Assembly (NCBI GenBank): GCA_016281495.1
Contig: JAEEIU010000043.1
Coordinates: 85,504 to 147,549 of the forward strand
Source: Treponema sp.
Lineage (GTDB): Bacteria > Spirochaetota > Spirochaetia > Treponematales > Treponemataceae
DNA length: 62,046 nt
Direction of reading: 5' to 3'
The notes under the pieces were generated by a model. It had not been told where the DNA came from and made no database searches. It saw nothing but the letters and a program-made list of their open reading frames with translations. Shown piece by piece: positions 1 through 7,394 of the stretch (position 1 is its first letter; every line of letters starts with the position of its first letter). A program made the translations under genes and the position numbers.

Positions 1-1
1 G

Positions 2-319
2 CTCCGTGCGGAAGAACGAATAAAGGAAATGTCTGAAACGGCAGAAGCCAGGGAAGTCCTGAACGAAGAAAACCAAGAGGCATCAGAAAAACAGTCAAAG
101 GCATTAAAGGTTGCTGCCATCGGATACCTTGTTGTGTACGGCCTTTTCATCATCGCAGGAATCACAAGCATCATCATCTTTGTCCATAAACTCAGGGCAG
201 GTAAAAAGGTCCTTGAAATCATCGGCTCTGACCGCGGCTTCTATGTCCTTGCCCCCGTAGCCATGCTATGGTCCATTTATTCACTTTTGAAGCTTGTTGT
301 AAAAGGAAGAAACAAATGA
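2..319 (+). CDS. Partial membrane protein, C-terminal end (5' end outside window)
   Basis: The frame is open to the window edge, so this is probably the tail of a longer protein. An ATG at 29 exists, but the purine stretch before it sits almost against it, so it is a poor start. What is visible is a charged, Glu/Lys-rich, probably coiled-coil stretch, then a hydrophobic segment (AAIGYLVVYGLFIIAGITSI), a short basic loop and a second hydrophobic segment, ending in basic residues. It therefore looks like a membrane protein with a soluble helical N-terminal part. The stop overlaps the start of the next gene (ATGA), so the two are translationally coupled. I do not recognise the family. Confidence 0.6.
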   Translation, partial: LRAEERIKEMSETAEAREVLNEENQEASEKQSKALKVAAIGYLVVYGLFIIAGITSIIIFVHKLRAGKKVLEIIGSDRGFYVLAPVAMLWSIYSLLKLVVKGRNK

Positions 320-1086
320 TGCAAACCCCAGACAGAAAACAGATTTATGAGTTGGTAAAAAAGCAGCTGTCCTATGAGTTCAACTGTAATCCTGATGATT
401 TCTTTAAGGATGAAAACATAATCACAAAATCCGTGATGCATGAAAAACGAAGGAAGTTTTCTGACAAGGAATTCTTTTTGCAGATGGCAACCTTCGGAAA
501 CAACACTGTGATTTCTGCCAACGAAAAAATCCATCCATGGCTCAGGGAATGGCAGAAGGATAACAGAGGCTTTTGGCTTTTTGAACAGAACCATTTTTTT
601 GAACTTGAAACTGAACTCAGAAAATACGGATACAAAATGGCTTTGACCCACCACATGTTTTTGCCCAAACCGGAAATTGTTGAAATCAAAACGGATTTGA
701 ATATCAAATGGCTTGAGCAAAAGGACATCACACCGTACTATGGCCGCAAGGAATTCCCCAATGCCCTGTGTCAAAATTTCAAACCAGACAGGCCTGATGT
801 GCTTGCCGTAGTCGCTCTGGATGGAGAGAAAATCATGGGGATGGCAGGCTGTTCTGCTGACTGTCCTGAAATGTGGCAGATTGGAATAGACGTGCTTCCC
901 GAATACCGCGGAAGAAAAATCGGCACTACCCTTGTAAGCCTTTTACGCAACGAGACATTCCGCCGTGGAGCAATCCCCTATTACGGAACAAGCCTTTCAA
1001 ACCTAGGTTCATGGAAAATAGCACTAGCAAGCGGCTTTGAACCTGCATGGGTTGAAACTGAGGCACATGAAGTAGAAAACAATTGA
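316..1086 (+). CDS. GNAT-family N-acetyltransferase
   Basis: A 256-residue protein. The C-terminal third carries a GNAT fold: a beta strand (VVALDGEKIMGMAGCSAD), then IDVLPEYRGRKIGTTLV, which matches acetyl-CoA binding motif A (R/Q-x2-G-x-G/A), and a final segment with Asn and Gly where GNAT enzymes place motif B. The N-terminal half is family-specific and probably sets the acceptor, which cannot be read from sequence. The start at 316 is chosen because AAGGAAG lies about 7 bases upstream and the ATG overlaps the previous stop. An upstream in-frame ATG at 268 lies deep inside the previous gene and is unlikely. It is separated from the LUD gene by a clear promoter, so it ends its operon. Confidence 0.8.
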   Translation: MMQTPDRKQIYELVKKQLSYEFNCNPDDFFKDENIITKSVMHEKRRKFSDKEFFLQMATFGNNTVISANEKIHPWLREWQKDNRGFWLFEQNHFFELETELRKYGYKMALTHHMFLPKPEIVEIKTDLNIKWLEQKDITPYYGRKEFPNALCQNFKPDRPDVLAVVALDGEKIMGMAGCSADCPEMWQIGIDVLPEYRGRKIGTTLVSLLRNETFRRGAIPYYGTSLSNLGSWKIALASGFEPAWVETEAHEVENN

Positions 1087-1111
1087 CGGAATGAAACTAT
1101 GAAAATATAAT
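1083..1111 (+). promoter_or_regulatory. Sigma-70 type promoter of the LUD-domain gene
   Basis: TTGACG at 1083-1088, 17 bp, then a consensus TATAAT at 1106-1111. Transcription would start near 1118, just at or before the purine-rich ribosome site that precedes the ATG at 1130. The 35 box overlaps the stop codon of the acetyltransferase. Confidence 0.75.
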
Positions 1112-1129
1112 GAGGAAAGAGGTGCAAAA

Positions 1130-1759
1130 ATGAATGAGAACATTGTTAAGAGGAATGGACTTTTAGCGGCAAAAATCATCAAGGGGCTTGAGTCAAGGAA
1201 CATGAGCGGATATTATGCGGAGAGCAAGGAAGATGCATTAAAGAAGGCTCTTGAACTGATTCCCGAAGGTAGTACGGTGACGATGGGCGGAGCAATGAGC
1301 GTTCACGAAATCGGACTCTTTGATGCGCTTAAAAAAGGCAAGTACAATTTCATCGACAGGGATGAATGGGAAGACAAGCGTGCGGCAATGCTTGCGGCCT
1401 ATGATGCTGATGTATTTCTTTCCAGTGCAAATGCCATGACCGATGACGGTGTGCTTATCAACATCGACGGAAATGCAAACCGCGTTTCTGCAATTGCCCA
1501 GGGACCAAAGAAGGTTGTCTTTATCGTTGGCATGAACAAGGTATGTCCTGACGTAGACAGTGCCATGAAGAGGGCAAGGAATGTAGCCTCTCCAATCAAC
1601 ACGCAGAGGTTCGGGCTTTCTACCCCATGCACAAAGACAGGCGCATGCATGAACTGCAAGTCACCCGATACAATTTGCTGCCAGATTTTGATTACAAGGT
1701 TTTCACGCCACAAGGACAGAATCCACGTAATTCTTGTAAACGACAGTCTGGGCTTTTAA
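1130..1759 (+). CDS. LUD-domain protein (LutC/YkgG-like)
   Basis: A 209-residue protein resembling the LUD superfamily (lactate utilisation proteins, DUF162/DUF1121). It has the Rossmann-like core with the characteristic TMGGAMSVHEIGLFDALKKG block, DVFLSSANAMTDDGVLINIDG, and a late KVCPDVDSAM segment. A cysteine-rich stretch near residues 166-182 (CTKTGACMNCKSPDTICC) has the look of a metal or iron-sulfur site, seen in some single-domain LUD proteins. Family members with known roles act in lactate oxidation with LutA and LutB, but neither is nearby here, so the substrate is unknown. It is monocistronic or co-transcribed with the following acetyltransferase, 24 bp downstream. Confidence 0.85.
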   Translation: MNENIVKRNGLLAAKIIKGLESRNMSGYYAESKEDALKKALELIPEGSTVTMGGAMSVHEIGLFDALKKGKYNFIDRDEWEDKRAAMLAAYDADVFLSSANAMTDDGVLINIDGNANRVSAIAQGPKKVVFIVGMNKVCPDVDSAMKRARNVASPINTQRFGLSTPCTKTGACMNCKSPDTICCQILITRFSRHKDRIHVILVNDSLGF

Positions 1760-1783
1760 TTTTTCCATGTCGGGAGATGAATT

Positions 1784-2398
1784 GTGAAGATTACCGAAAC
1801 TGAATTTCCTCATAAGCCAATAATTGAAACCGAGCGTCTGATTCTACGGCCTGTTGCACCTGATGATTATCTTGATGCCTTTGAATGGTGCGGAGATCCG
1901 GTCGTAAACAAATTCATGCTCTATCCACTTTACACAAAAGCGGAGGATGTGCGCAAATGGCTTGTGTCAGTTGACCACAACAATCCCGACAGTTATGAAT
2001 ACGGTTTTGTCGAAAAGGGAAGCGGCAAACTTGTAGGTTCCGGAGGCCTCTACTACCACGAAGACATTGACGTTTGGGCTGTGGGTTACAACCTGCGCCA
2101 TGACAGGTGGGGAAGAGGCTATGTTACCGAAGCGGAAAAGGCAATCATAGAATACGTCAATTCAATAAGGCCAATCAGGGAAATCCAGGGAGAGTTCGCA
2201 GTTGACAATGTGGGAAGCGGACGTGTAATGGAAAAGCTGGGGCTGTCATATCTCCGAGACGGCGAATACACCAAATGGGACGGAAGCGCAACTTTCAAGG
2301 CATACATCTATTCAAGCTTGGCCGGTAAAAAATCCCCTGATTCAGAAACAATTAACGGACGGCCCAATCACCCCAGAGAAGAAAACGGGATTTCTTAA
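1784..2398 (+). CDS. GNAT N-acetyltransferase, RimJ/RimL type
   Basis: A 204-residue protein starting at GTG, with GGGAGA 8 bases upstream as ribosome site. It opens with the block typical of RimJ/RimL-like enzymes (IETERLILRPVAPDDYLDAFEW), followed by WAVGYNLRHDRWGRGYVTEA, in which the R-x-G-x-G/Y motif binds acetyl-CoA, and DNVGSGRVMEKLGL, the usual asparagine and A/G-lysine-leucine-gly element. RimJ and RimL acetylate protein N-termini, but most members act on other amines, so the acceptor is open. About 25 extra C-terminal residues follow the domain. Its stop shares the TTAA palindrome with the stop of the convergent gene, leaving no room for a terminator. Confidence 0.85.
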   Translation: MKITETEFPHKPIIETERLILRPVAPDDYLDAFEWCGDPVVNKFMLYPLYTKAEDVRKWLVSVDHNNPDSYEYGFVEKGSGKLVGSGGLYYHEDIDVWAVGYNLRHDRWGRGYVTEAEKAIIEYVNSIRPIREIQGEFAVDNVGSGRVMEKLGLSYLRDGEYTKWDGSATFKAYIYSSLAGKKSPDSETINGRPNHPREENGIS

Positions 2399-3423
2399 CC
2401 TTTGGCACTCAACTCTGCTTTAATCGAGTCCTCAAGTTCCTGTATCATCTTGATGTTGGTTTTTTCGATAGGCGTGAGATTCTTTTCGTTAAAGTTTTTA
2501 TTCAGGGGATAAGGAAGGGGACTATTGCTGCCATAACCATACCACTCCCATTTTACGGCCTGGACTTCAAATATGTCGATTAAATCCTGGGACTTAAAGG
2601 GATAGCCGTTGAATGCGTAGATGGCGTTTCTGAGCAGCCTCATCTGTGGCGGCGTATACCAGAACAAGGACTCTTTTGTCAGTTTGCTTCTGCAGCCCTT
2701 GAACCATTCCTTGTGCAAAACCCTGGGCCCGTCATTCCCGAATATGTCGCCGATCAGGATTGTGATGCAGTCGGTGTAGTTTTTCGGCTCAATATTGGTG
2801 TAAAAGCCTTCCCAGACGTTTTCCCTTACTCGCCTTAAAGACCCCTTCTTGGGCAGTTCGACTTGAATGGGATAATCATACTTTAGGTTGTTTTGAATTC
2901 TTACGGTCATTTTTCCTATTGAATTCTTCCAGCCTGAGCCGGTTCCATAAAGGTATTTCGCTATTCCATAAGAAGGAGCCTCGACTCCATAAGTTGATTT
3001 GTATGTGATTTTTGTTTTAGTGATTTCTTTTGAAGGAAAAGTTATGCTCCTTACATAGGCGTTTTCAAGTTGGGTATCCTTTTTCCATTCCTTTTCAATC
3101 GGGTGGCTTGTAAAGTTTTCTTCAACACCATTTGTCCAGCATTTAAAATCGCTGATTTTACCGTCCCCATTACCTACGCAGAAAAATGGAAATCCGACTT
3201 CAAGAGTTTCTGTCTCTCCGTGGTTGTAAAAGGAAAAGTCAACTGTGATTTCATAGTATCCTTTATCAAGAACAATGTTGATGACTTCTTCCTTCATTTC
3301 AACCTGAGTGTCGGATTCACTGGTAGGAACAAGATGTCCGCCCGCCATAAAAAAATAAGCGTCATTGGCAAAAATGAATGTGGTGATAAAAAATCCAATC
3401 AGCAATAAAACAACTTTTTTCAT
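2395..3423 (-). CDS. Exported DUF4424-like protein with YARHG-like C-terminus
   Basis: A 342-residue protein with a signal peptide (MKKVVLLLIGFFITTFIFA, cut before NDAYFF). Residues about 20-240 resemble DUF4424: GGHLVPTSESDTQVEMKEE, a strand pattern for a mostly beta domain, and FYNHGETETLEVGFPF. Near residue 265 the segment LRLLRNAIYAFNGYPFKSQD aligns by eye with the YARHG domain, although the diagnostic Tyr-Ala-Arg-His-Gly is read here as Tyr-Ala-Phe-Asn-Gly. Both domains are known only as exported domains of unknown role. GGAG stands about 10 bases before the ATG. It probably sits in the periplasm. The gene is alone, convergent with the acetyltransferase and divergent from the lipoprotein at 3571. 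Confidence 0.7.
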   Translation of the reverse strand: MKKVVLLLIGFFITTFIFANDAYFFMAGGHLVPTSESDTQVEMKEEVINIVLDKGYYEITVDFSFYNHGETETLEVGFPFFCVGNGDGKISDFKCWTNGVEENFTSHPIEKEWKKDTQLENAYVRSITFPSKEITKTKITYKSTYGVEAPSYGIAKYLYGTGSGWKNSIGKMTVRIQNNLKYDYPIQVELPKKGSLRRVRENVWEGFYTNIEPKNYTDCITILIGDIFGNDGPRVLHKEWFKGCRSKLTKESLFWYTPPQMRLLRNAIYAFNGYPFKSQDLIDIFEVQAVKWEWYGYGSNSPLPYPLNKNFNEKNLTPIEKTNIKMIQELEDSIKAELSAKG

Positions 3424-3490
3424 ATCAACAATTCTCCTATAAAAAATAGCCTAACACAATTACAAAAATACTTCAAGATTCCTCCCCCTC

Positions 3491-3519
3491 TTGTCTTTTC
3501 CGTGTTTTTTTACTATAGT
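3491..3519 (+). promoter_or_regulatory. Probable sigma-70 promoter of the lipoprotein at 3571
   Basis: TTGTCT at 3491-3496, 17 bp, TATAGT at 3514-3519. A small dyad, CTTTCA and TGAAAG separated by five bases (3528-3544), lies in the predicted leader between the promoter and the ribosome site GGAAGG. Confidence 0.5.
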
Positions 3520-3570
3520 TTGATATCTTTCAGTATATTGAAAGAAAACTTGATTTTATGGAAGGTTTTT

Positions 3571-4332
3571 ATGAAAAAAGTAAGTACTTTACTATTTTTG
3601 GCCATTCTATTTTTGGTTCCAGCCTGTAAAAAGGACAATGCACAATCAAATCAGGCAGCTCAAGTCCAGGATGATGGCTGGGTTTCTTCAGAGGCAGAGG
3701 AAGCGGCTCCAGTAAGGCCAGTGCCATCTATGAAGGGAGTCATGATTTCCGGCTGGTATTATGACCCTGTATACAACGATGACGGTTCCCTCAAGACAAT
3801 GGCAGCCAATTTCGAAGCCATAGTCGGAACTCAGGTTGAAGTTTTTGGAGCATACAATCCGGATGATGATAATCTTGGAGCAGAAGTCATAAAGGATGTC
3901 TTGATTGACGGAGCAAAAAAGGATTTCATCCACGTACTCTACGACAATGAGGAATACTATGTACGCGATTATGCCCTTGCTGTAAATGCAGCACCTGCAG
4001 TCGTAACAAATTCTTCAGCATACATCTACACCAAGCCGAATCTTGCAAACCTGGGCAAAACAATTGTACCGACAAATACAATAGTCGCTGTTTTCTCTGG
4101 TGACATTCCGGAAGACGAGGACGGACGCTTTGAAAAAATCCGCTATTATGTTCCCGATGGAAAAACATACACCGTTAACGGATACCTTATGAACAGTTCA
4201 CTGAGTTTTAATGCAAATGAAATTGCAGTCGTACAGGTAGCAGACAAACTCAACAAACTGAAGGCAGAAGGCAAGGCGGACAAAACCGTTCTTGAAGAAC
4301 TTGAGTGGACTCTTGAAGACCTGTCATACTAA
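3571..4332 (+). CDS. Putative lipoprotein, SH3-like repeats
   Basis: A 253-residue protein. The start at 3571 follows GGAAGG and opens a standard lipoprotein signal (MKKVSTLLFLAILFLVPAC, lipobox LVPAC); the longer in-frame start at 3502 would bury the signal peptide and lies before the predicted transcript start. The mature protein is acidic and contains segments such as DFIHVLYDNEEYYVRDYALA and VTNSSAYIYTKPNLANLGKT, which resemble bacterial SH3 beta strands. The next gene contains a very similar segment (YYVIANRVALYLNPG, AATYLTPNLADVRKT), so the two are probably diverged duplicates transcribed together, 15 bp apart. Ligand unknown; a cell-envelope location is expected. Confidence 0.75.
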   Translation: MKKVSTLLFLAILFLVPACKKDNAQSNQAAQVQDDGWVSSEAEEAAPVRPVPSMKGVMISGWYYDPVYNDDGSLKTMAANFEAIVGTQVEVFGAYNPDDDNLGAEVIKDVLIDGAKKDFIHVLYDNEEYYVRDYALAVNAAPAVVTNSSAYIYTKPNLANLGKTIVPTNTIVAVFSGDIPEDEDGRFEKIRYYVPDGKTYTVNGYLMNSSLSFNANEIAVVQVADKLNKLKAEGKADKTVLEELEWTLEDLSY

Positions 4333-4347
4333 AAGAAGGAGAATAAC

Positions 4348-5322
4348 ATGAAAAAAATAGCATCTTTATTCATACTTTCACTGATTGCATTGTGTGCCGC
4401 ATTTGCACAGGAAACTGCACAGGCTGTCGCACTTCAAAAGGATACTGCCCTCTGGAACGAAAAGGAACCAGGCATGATGGAATGGGCAAAGAAAGACCTT
4501 GAACCTGGTACTGTAATTGAAGTTTATCTTGGAAAACGCTGGGATTCTCAGGGAAGAAAACTTCCTGATTTGATCACTTCATCATGGACAACAGCAAAAC
4601 AGGCGGGTCAGACTCTGGATTTTGCAAAGGTAAACTATCAGGGAAAAGACTATTACGTAATCGCTAACAGGGTTGCACTTTATCTGAATCCTGGTGTAAC
4701 TACAAGGAATGCCGCAACATATCTTACACCGAATCTTGCAGACGTAAGGAAAACATCCATTCCTTACGGAACTATCGTTGCAGTTGGAAAGGACGTAAAG
4801 GTCAACGGAATCGATCTTTGTGAAATGACATACTACGACGAAAACCTTTACAGGCTCAGGGTTGGTTACATTAAGAAGGAAAATGTAAGCACAAGCAAGG
4901 ACGACATCACAGCCATGAAGCTCATTAAGCAGGCCGCAAACCTCAAGGACGAAAAGCGCAAGGCCGCCATGCTCGACAGCATCAACCAGCTGAACATTTC
5001 TTCTGCCGTAAAGTATCTTCTTGAAGAAGCTCAGAAAGAACCGGAGCCGGAAGTAGCGATTGATACAGTAACTCTTGACATTGGAGATTCAGCGAGGGTT
5101 ATTTCATCCGATGATGGCTCAAACGTCAACGTAAGGACCGCCCCTGTAACAGGTTCTGTCGTAAACCAGCTTTCCGACGGAACAAACGTCACGGCAACAA
5201 AAAGGACGTCAGATACCTACGATATCGATGGAACGAGCAACTACTGGTACTACATTGACGATGGAAATGGAACTGTAGGCTGGGTTTTCGGATCCTATTG
5301 TCCGCTAAGGGCTGAATGGTAA
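4348..5322 (+). CDS. Exported protein with C-terminal SH3b domain
   Basis: A 324-residue protein. AGAAGGAGA precedes the ATG and the first 20 residues form a cleavable signal peptide (MKKIASLFILSLIALCAAFA, then QE). The middle repeats the SH3-like segments of the preceding lipoprotein. The end (about residues 245-320) is a recognisable bacterial SH3 domain: ARVISSDDGSNVNVRTAP, then VNQLSDGTNVTATKR, then WYYIDDGNGTVGWVFGSYCP. Such domains usually bind peptidoglycan or protein partners outside the inner membrane. It forms an operon with the lipoprotein upstream. The tandem hairpin repeats directly downstream probably serve as its transcription end. Confidence 0.75.
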   Translation: MKKIASLFILSLIALCAAFAQETAQAVALQKDTALWNEKEPGMMEWAKKDLEPGTVIEVYLGKRWDSQGRKLPDLITSSWTTAKQAGQTLDFAKVNYQGKDYYVIANRVALYLNPGVTTRNAATYLTPNLADVRKTSIPYGTIVAVGKDVKVNGIDLCEMTYYDENLYRLRVGYIKKENVSTSKDDITAMKLIKQAANLKDEKRKAAMLDSINQLNISSAVKYLLEEAQKEPEPEVAIDTVTLDIGDSARVISSDDGSNVNVRTAPVTGSVVNQLSDGTNVTATKRTSDTYDIDGTSNYWYYIDDGNGTVGWVFGSYCPLRAEW

Positions 5323-5391
5323 AACCGTAATTTCTGGATGTCATACCGTCAATCCGGGATGATAATCCTGTCATTCCGGGCTGACAATACC

Positions 5392-5602
5392 GTCATTCCG
5401 GGCTTGACCCGGAATCTTCATGACATATTGGGATCCCGAATCAAGTTCGGGATGACAATCAATTCTGAATTCCGAATCAGGTTCGGGATGACATATAGTC
5501 ATTCCGGGCTTGACCCGGAATCTTTATGACATATTAGGATCCCGAATCAAGTTCGGGATGACAATCAATTCTGAATTCCGAATCAGGTTCGGGATGACCT
5601 AT
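5392..5602. repeat. Tandem 106-bp repeat, each unit holding three hairpins
   Basis: Two nearly identical units, 5392-5497 and 5498-5602, each start with GTCATTCCGGGCTTGACCCG. Each unit contains three palindromes with five-base loops: ATTCCGGG/CCCGGAAT (loop CTTGA), ATCCCGAA/TTCGGGAT (loop TCAAG), and CCGAA/TTCGG (loop TCAGG). Degraded partial copies lie just before, at about 5338-5391. The block fills the gap between two convergent genes and touches the purC stop, so it may end transcription in both directions. A single relative with the same loop, TCAAG, is found at 23728-23750. This looks like a REP-like dispersed intergenic element. Confidence 0.85.
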
Positions 5603-5604
5603 TC

Positions 5605-6447
5605 TTACTTACAGATGCGCTCTTGACACTCGTGGTAAAGGGCGCTTGTTTTTTCTACGATTTCAGCAGGGATTTCCTTGATTGTAGGATCTCCGGCCAG
5701 GTTGTTTTTCTTGAGCCAGTCGCGTACAAACTGCTTGTCGTAGCTTGCGGGACTTGTTCCAACCTTGTATTCCGCCAGGTTCCAGAAGCGGCTTGAGTCT
5801 GGTGTCAGAACTTCATCACCGAGAACCAGTTCTCCGTTTTCATCCAGACCGAATTCAAACTTTGTATCTGCAATTATAATTCCGTTTTTGTAAGCATGCT
5901 CATAGCACTTCTTGTATATTGCAAGGGCAGCCTTTTCGATTTTATCAGTAAGTTCCTTTCCGATGTCGTTCCTCATGTAATCAAGGGATACGTTGATGTC
6001 GTGTCCTTCAGCGGCTTTTGTTGAAGGTGTTACGATCGGTTCATCCAGTTTTTCTGCAAGCTGGTAGTCACGGTCAAACTTTACACCTTCCGGGAGCTTT
6101 CCTGACTTGAGGGCGTCAAACATGCTTCCGAACATGTAACCGCGTACGATTATCTCGTATGGAATCATCTTCAGTTTTTTTACAAGAATAGTACGGCCTT
6201 CAAATTCAGGCTTTTGGAATTCTGCAGGCATGTCCTTTATGTCGCTTGAAATCATGTGGTTCTTTACGATGTCTCCGGTGTACTTGAACCAGAAGTTGGA
6301 GAGGGCGTTCAAAACCTTGCCCTTGTCTGTAATCATCGTGGGCAAAATCACGTCAAATGCAGAGATGCGGTCGGTTGTTACAATAACCATCCTGCCGTCT
6401 TCCAAATCATAAACTTCGCGGACTTTACCGCTGATAATCTTTTTCAT
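5605..6447 (-). CDS. purC: Phosphoribosylaminoimidazole-succinocarboxamide synthase
   Basis: A 280-residue SAICAR synthase, which joins aspartate to CAIR with ATP in purine synthesis. Family blocks are clear: SGKVREVYDLEDGRMVIVTT with DRISAFDVILP (ATP site), the VRGYMFGSMFD segment, and DTKFEFGLDENGELVLGDEV with TPDSSRFW near residue 205-220. Length is normal for the longer bacterial form. The start follows AAGGAG and a good promoter. It lies apart from purE and purF, which are on the opposite strand about 9 kb away, so the pathway genes are not one operon here. Its 3' end abuts the hairpin repeat block. Confidence 0.95.
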   Translation of the reverse strand: MKKIISGKVREVYDLEDGRMVIVTTDRISAFDVILPTMITDKGKVLNALSNFWFKYTGDIVKNHMISSDIKDMPAEFQKPEFEGRTILVKKLKMIPYEIIVRGYMFGSMFDALKSGKLPEGVKFDRDYQLAEKLDEPIVTPSTKAAEGHDINVSLDYMRNDIGKELTDKIEKAALAIYKKCYEHAYKNGIIIADTKFEFGLDENGELVLGDEVLTPDSSRFWNLAEYKVGTSPASYDKQFVRDWLKKNNLAGDPTIKEIPAEIVEKTSALYHECQERICK

Positions 6448-6468
6448 GGTGAAACTCCTTGTCCCCTC

Positions 6469-6497
6469 ATAATAGCGATTTGGGAGCGTTGTTTCAA
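6469..6497 (-). promoter_or_regulatory. Sigma-70 promoter of purC
   Basis: On the minus strand, TTGAAA (6497-6492), 17 bp, TATTAT (6474-6469). Transcription would start near 6462, giving a short leader that still includes the AAGGAG ribosome site before the ATG at 6447. It is back to back with the nudC promoter. Confidence 0.7.
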
Positions 6498-6510
6498 GTC
6501 TGCTTTTCTA

Positions 6511-6539
6511 TCGACAGCATGATTTTATTGTGCTATACT
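6511..6539 (+). promoter_or_regulatory. Promoter of the Nudix gene; predicts a leaderless mRNA
   Basis: TCGACA at 6511-6516, 17 bp, TATACT at 6534-6539, then only six bases before ATG 6546. A start site seven bases past the 10 box would fall on the A of the ATG. No Shine-Dalgarno sequence is present before that ATG. Confidence 0.65.
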
Positions 6540-6545
6540 TGCTTC

Positions 6546-7361
6546 ATGTCAATGTGGTTTTTTGTTTTTGCAGGTGAATCTATACTCGTAAAAAAGGGTT
6601 GTGAAGAAAACTTCCAGTTTGTGCCGGAATCCTTTGTTTCGGAAAATGATTTTATTGATTTTTCCAAAAGAGAATCATGTCTTGAATCCTTTACAGAATC
6701 ATTCCTTAATTACAGTGCCCTTGAATTACCCGCAGATTTTACTCCATCCGAAGATTATGTACCCTACCCCGTGCGCCAGATGATTGCAACACTTTCGGGA
6801 ACTGACTTTAACTTTTCTCCAAAGGCCGGACTTATTTGCCGTGCGCGTTCACTTTTAAAGCAAAGGGAGATTTTCAAATTCTGCCCGACATGCTCTTCAC
6901 CACTGACTGACGACACTCATTTTTCCGCAAGAAAATGCCTCAAATGCGGCAAACTGTTTTTCCCCAGAATTGAACCTGCCATAATCGTGCTTGTTACAAA
7001 AGGGGATTCGATTCTGCTTGTAAAGACCAAAAATTCAAAGAAGAATTTCTACTCCTGTGTGGCGGGCTTTGTTGAACAGGGCGAAACTCTGGAACAGGCC
7101 GTTGAACGGGAAGTAATGGAAGAAACAGGCATAAAGATTCAAAACATAAAATATGTGGCAAACCAGCCGTGGCCATTTCCTGACCAATTGATGCTTGCCT
7201 TTACCGCACAATACAAGTCCGGGGAAATAAAGCTTCAGGAAGAGGAAATCGCTGACGGAGGATGGTACACAAGGGAGAACATGCCATTAATCCCAAGCCC
7301 GGGCTCCGTATCATATTCCCTTCTAAAACATTGGAAGGACGGAGACTTGTCCACCTGTTGA
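6546..7361 (+). CDS. nudC: NADH pyrophosphatase NudC-like Nudix hydrolase
   Basis: A 271-residue protein with the NudC layout: N-terminal domain, a four-cysteine zinc ribbon (CPTCSSPLTDDTH, KCLKCGKLFFPRIEPA), then a Nudix domain with the catalytic box GFVEQGETLEQAVEREVMEE followed by TG. NudC enzymes cleave NAD(H) and can remove NAD caps from RNA. The NADH-specificity motif SQPWPFPxS reads NQPWPFPDQ here, so its last serine is replaced by Gln. The start at 6546 is preferred over an upstream in-frame ATG at 6459, because the promoter lies between them; MSMWFFVFAGESILV is also a natural start of the domain. Residual doubt concerns the choice between 6546 and 6552. Confidence 0.88.
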   Translation: MSMWFFVFAGESILVKKGCEENFQFVPESFVSENDFIDFSKRESCLESFTESFLNYSALELPADFTPSEDYVPYPVRQMIATLSGTDFNFSPKAGLICRARSLLKQREIFKFCPTCSSPLTDDTHFSARKCLKCGKLFFPRIEPAIIVLVTKGDSILLVKTKNSKKNFYSCVAGFVEQGETLEQAVEREVMEETGIKIQNIKYVANQPWPFPDQLMLAFTAQYKSGEIKLQEEEIADGGWYTRENMPLIPSPGSVSYSLLKHWKDGDLSTC

Positions 7362-7386
7362 AACTATCACGCCAAAATAGTAAAAT
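7358..7386 (+). promoter_or_regulatory. Promoter of murE; predicts a leaderless mRNA
   Basis: TTGAAA at 7358-7363 overlaps the stop codon of the Nudix gene; 17 bp later TAAAAT at 7381-7386, then eight bases (GCAATATT) to the murE ATG at 7395. No ribosome binding site is present. Confidence 0.65.
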
Positions 7387-7394
7387 GCAATATT

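Noticed and set aside
2401..2420. Second sigma-54-like sequence, TTGGCACTCAACTCTGC
   Set aside because: The distance between GG and GC is 11 instead of 10, and it lies within the end of a gene with nothing to transcribe.
5338..5529. Open frame of 63 codons across the hairpin repeats
   Set aside because: It is read entirely through the repeat units, has no ribosome site, and its product is only the translated repeat.
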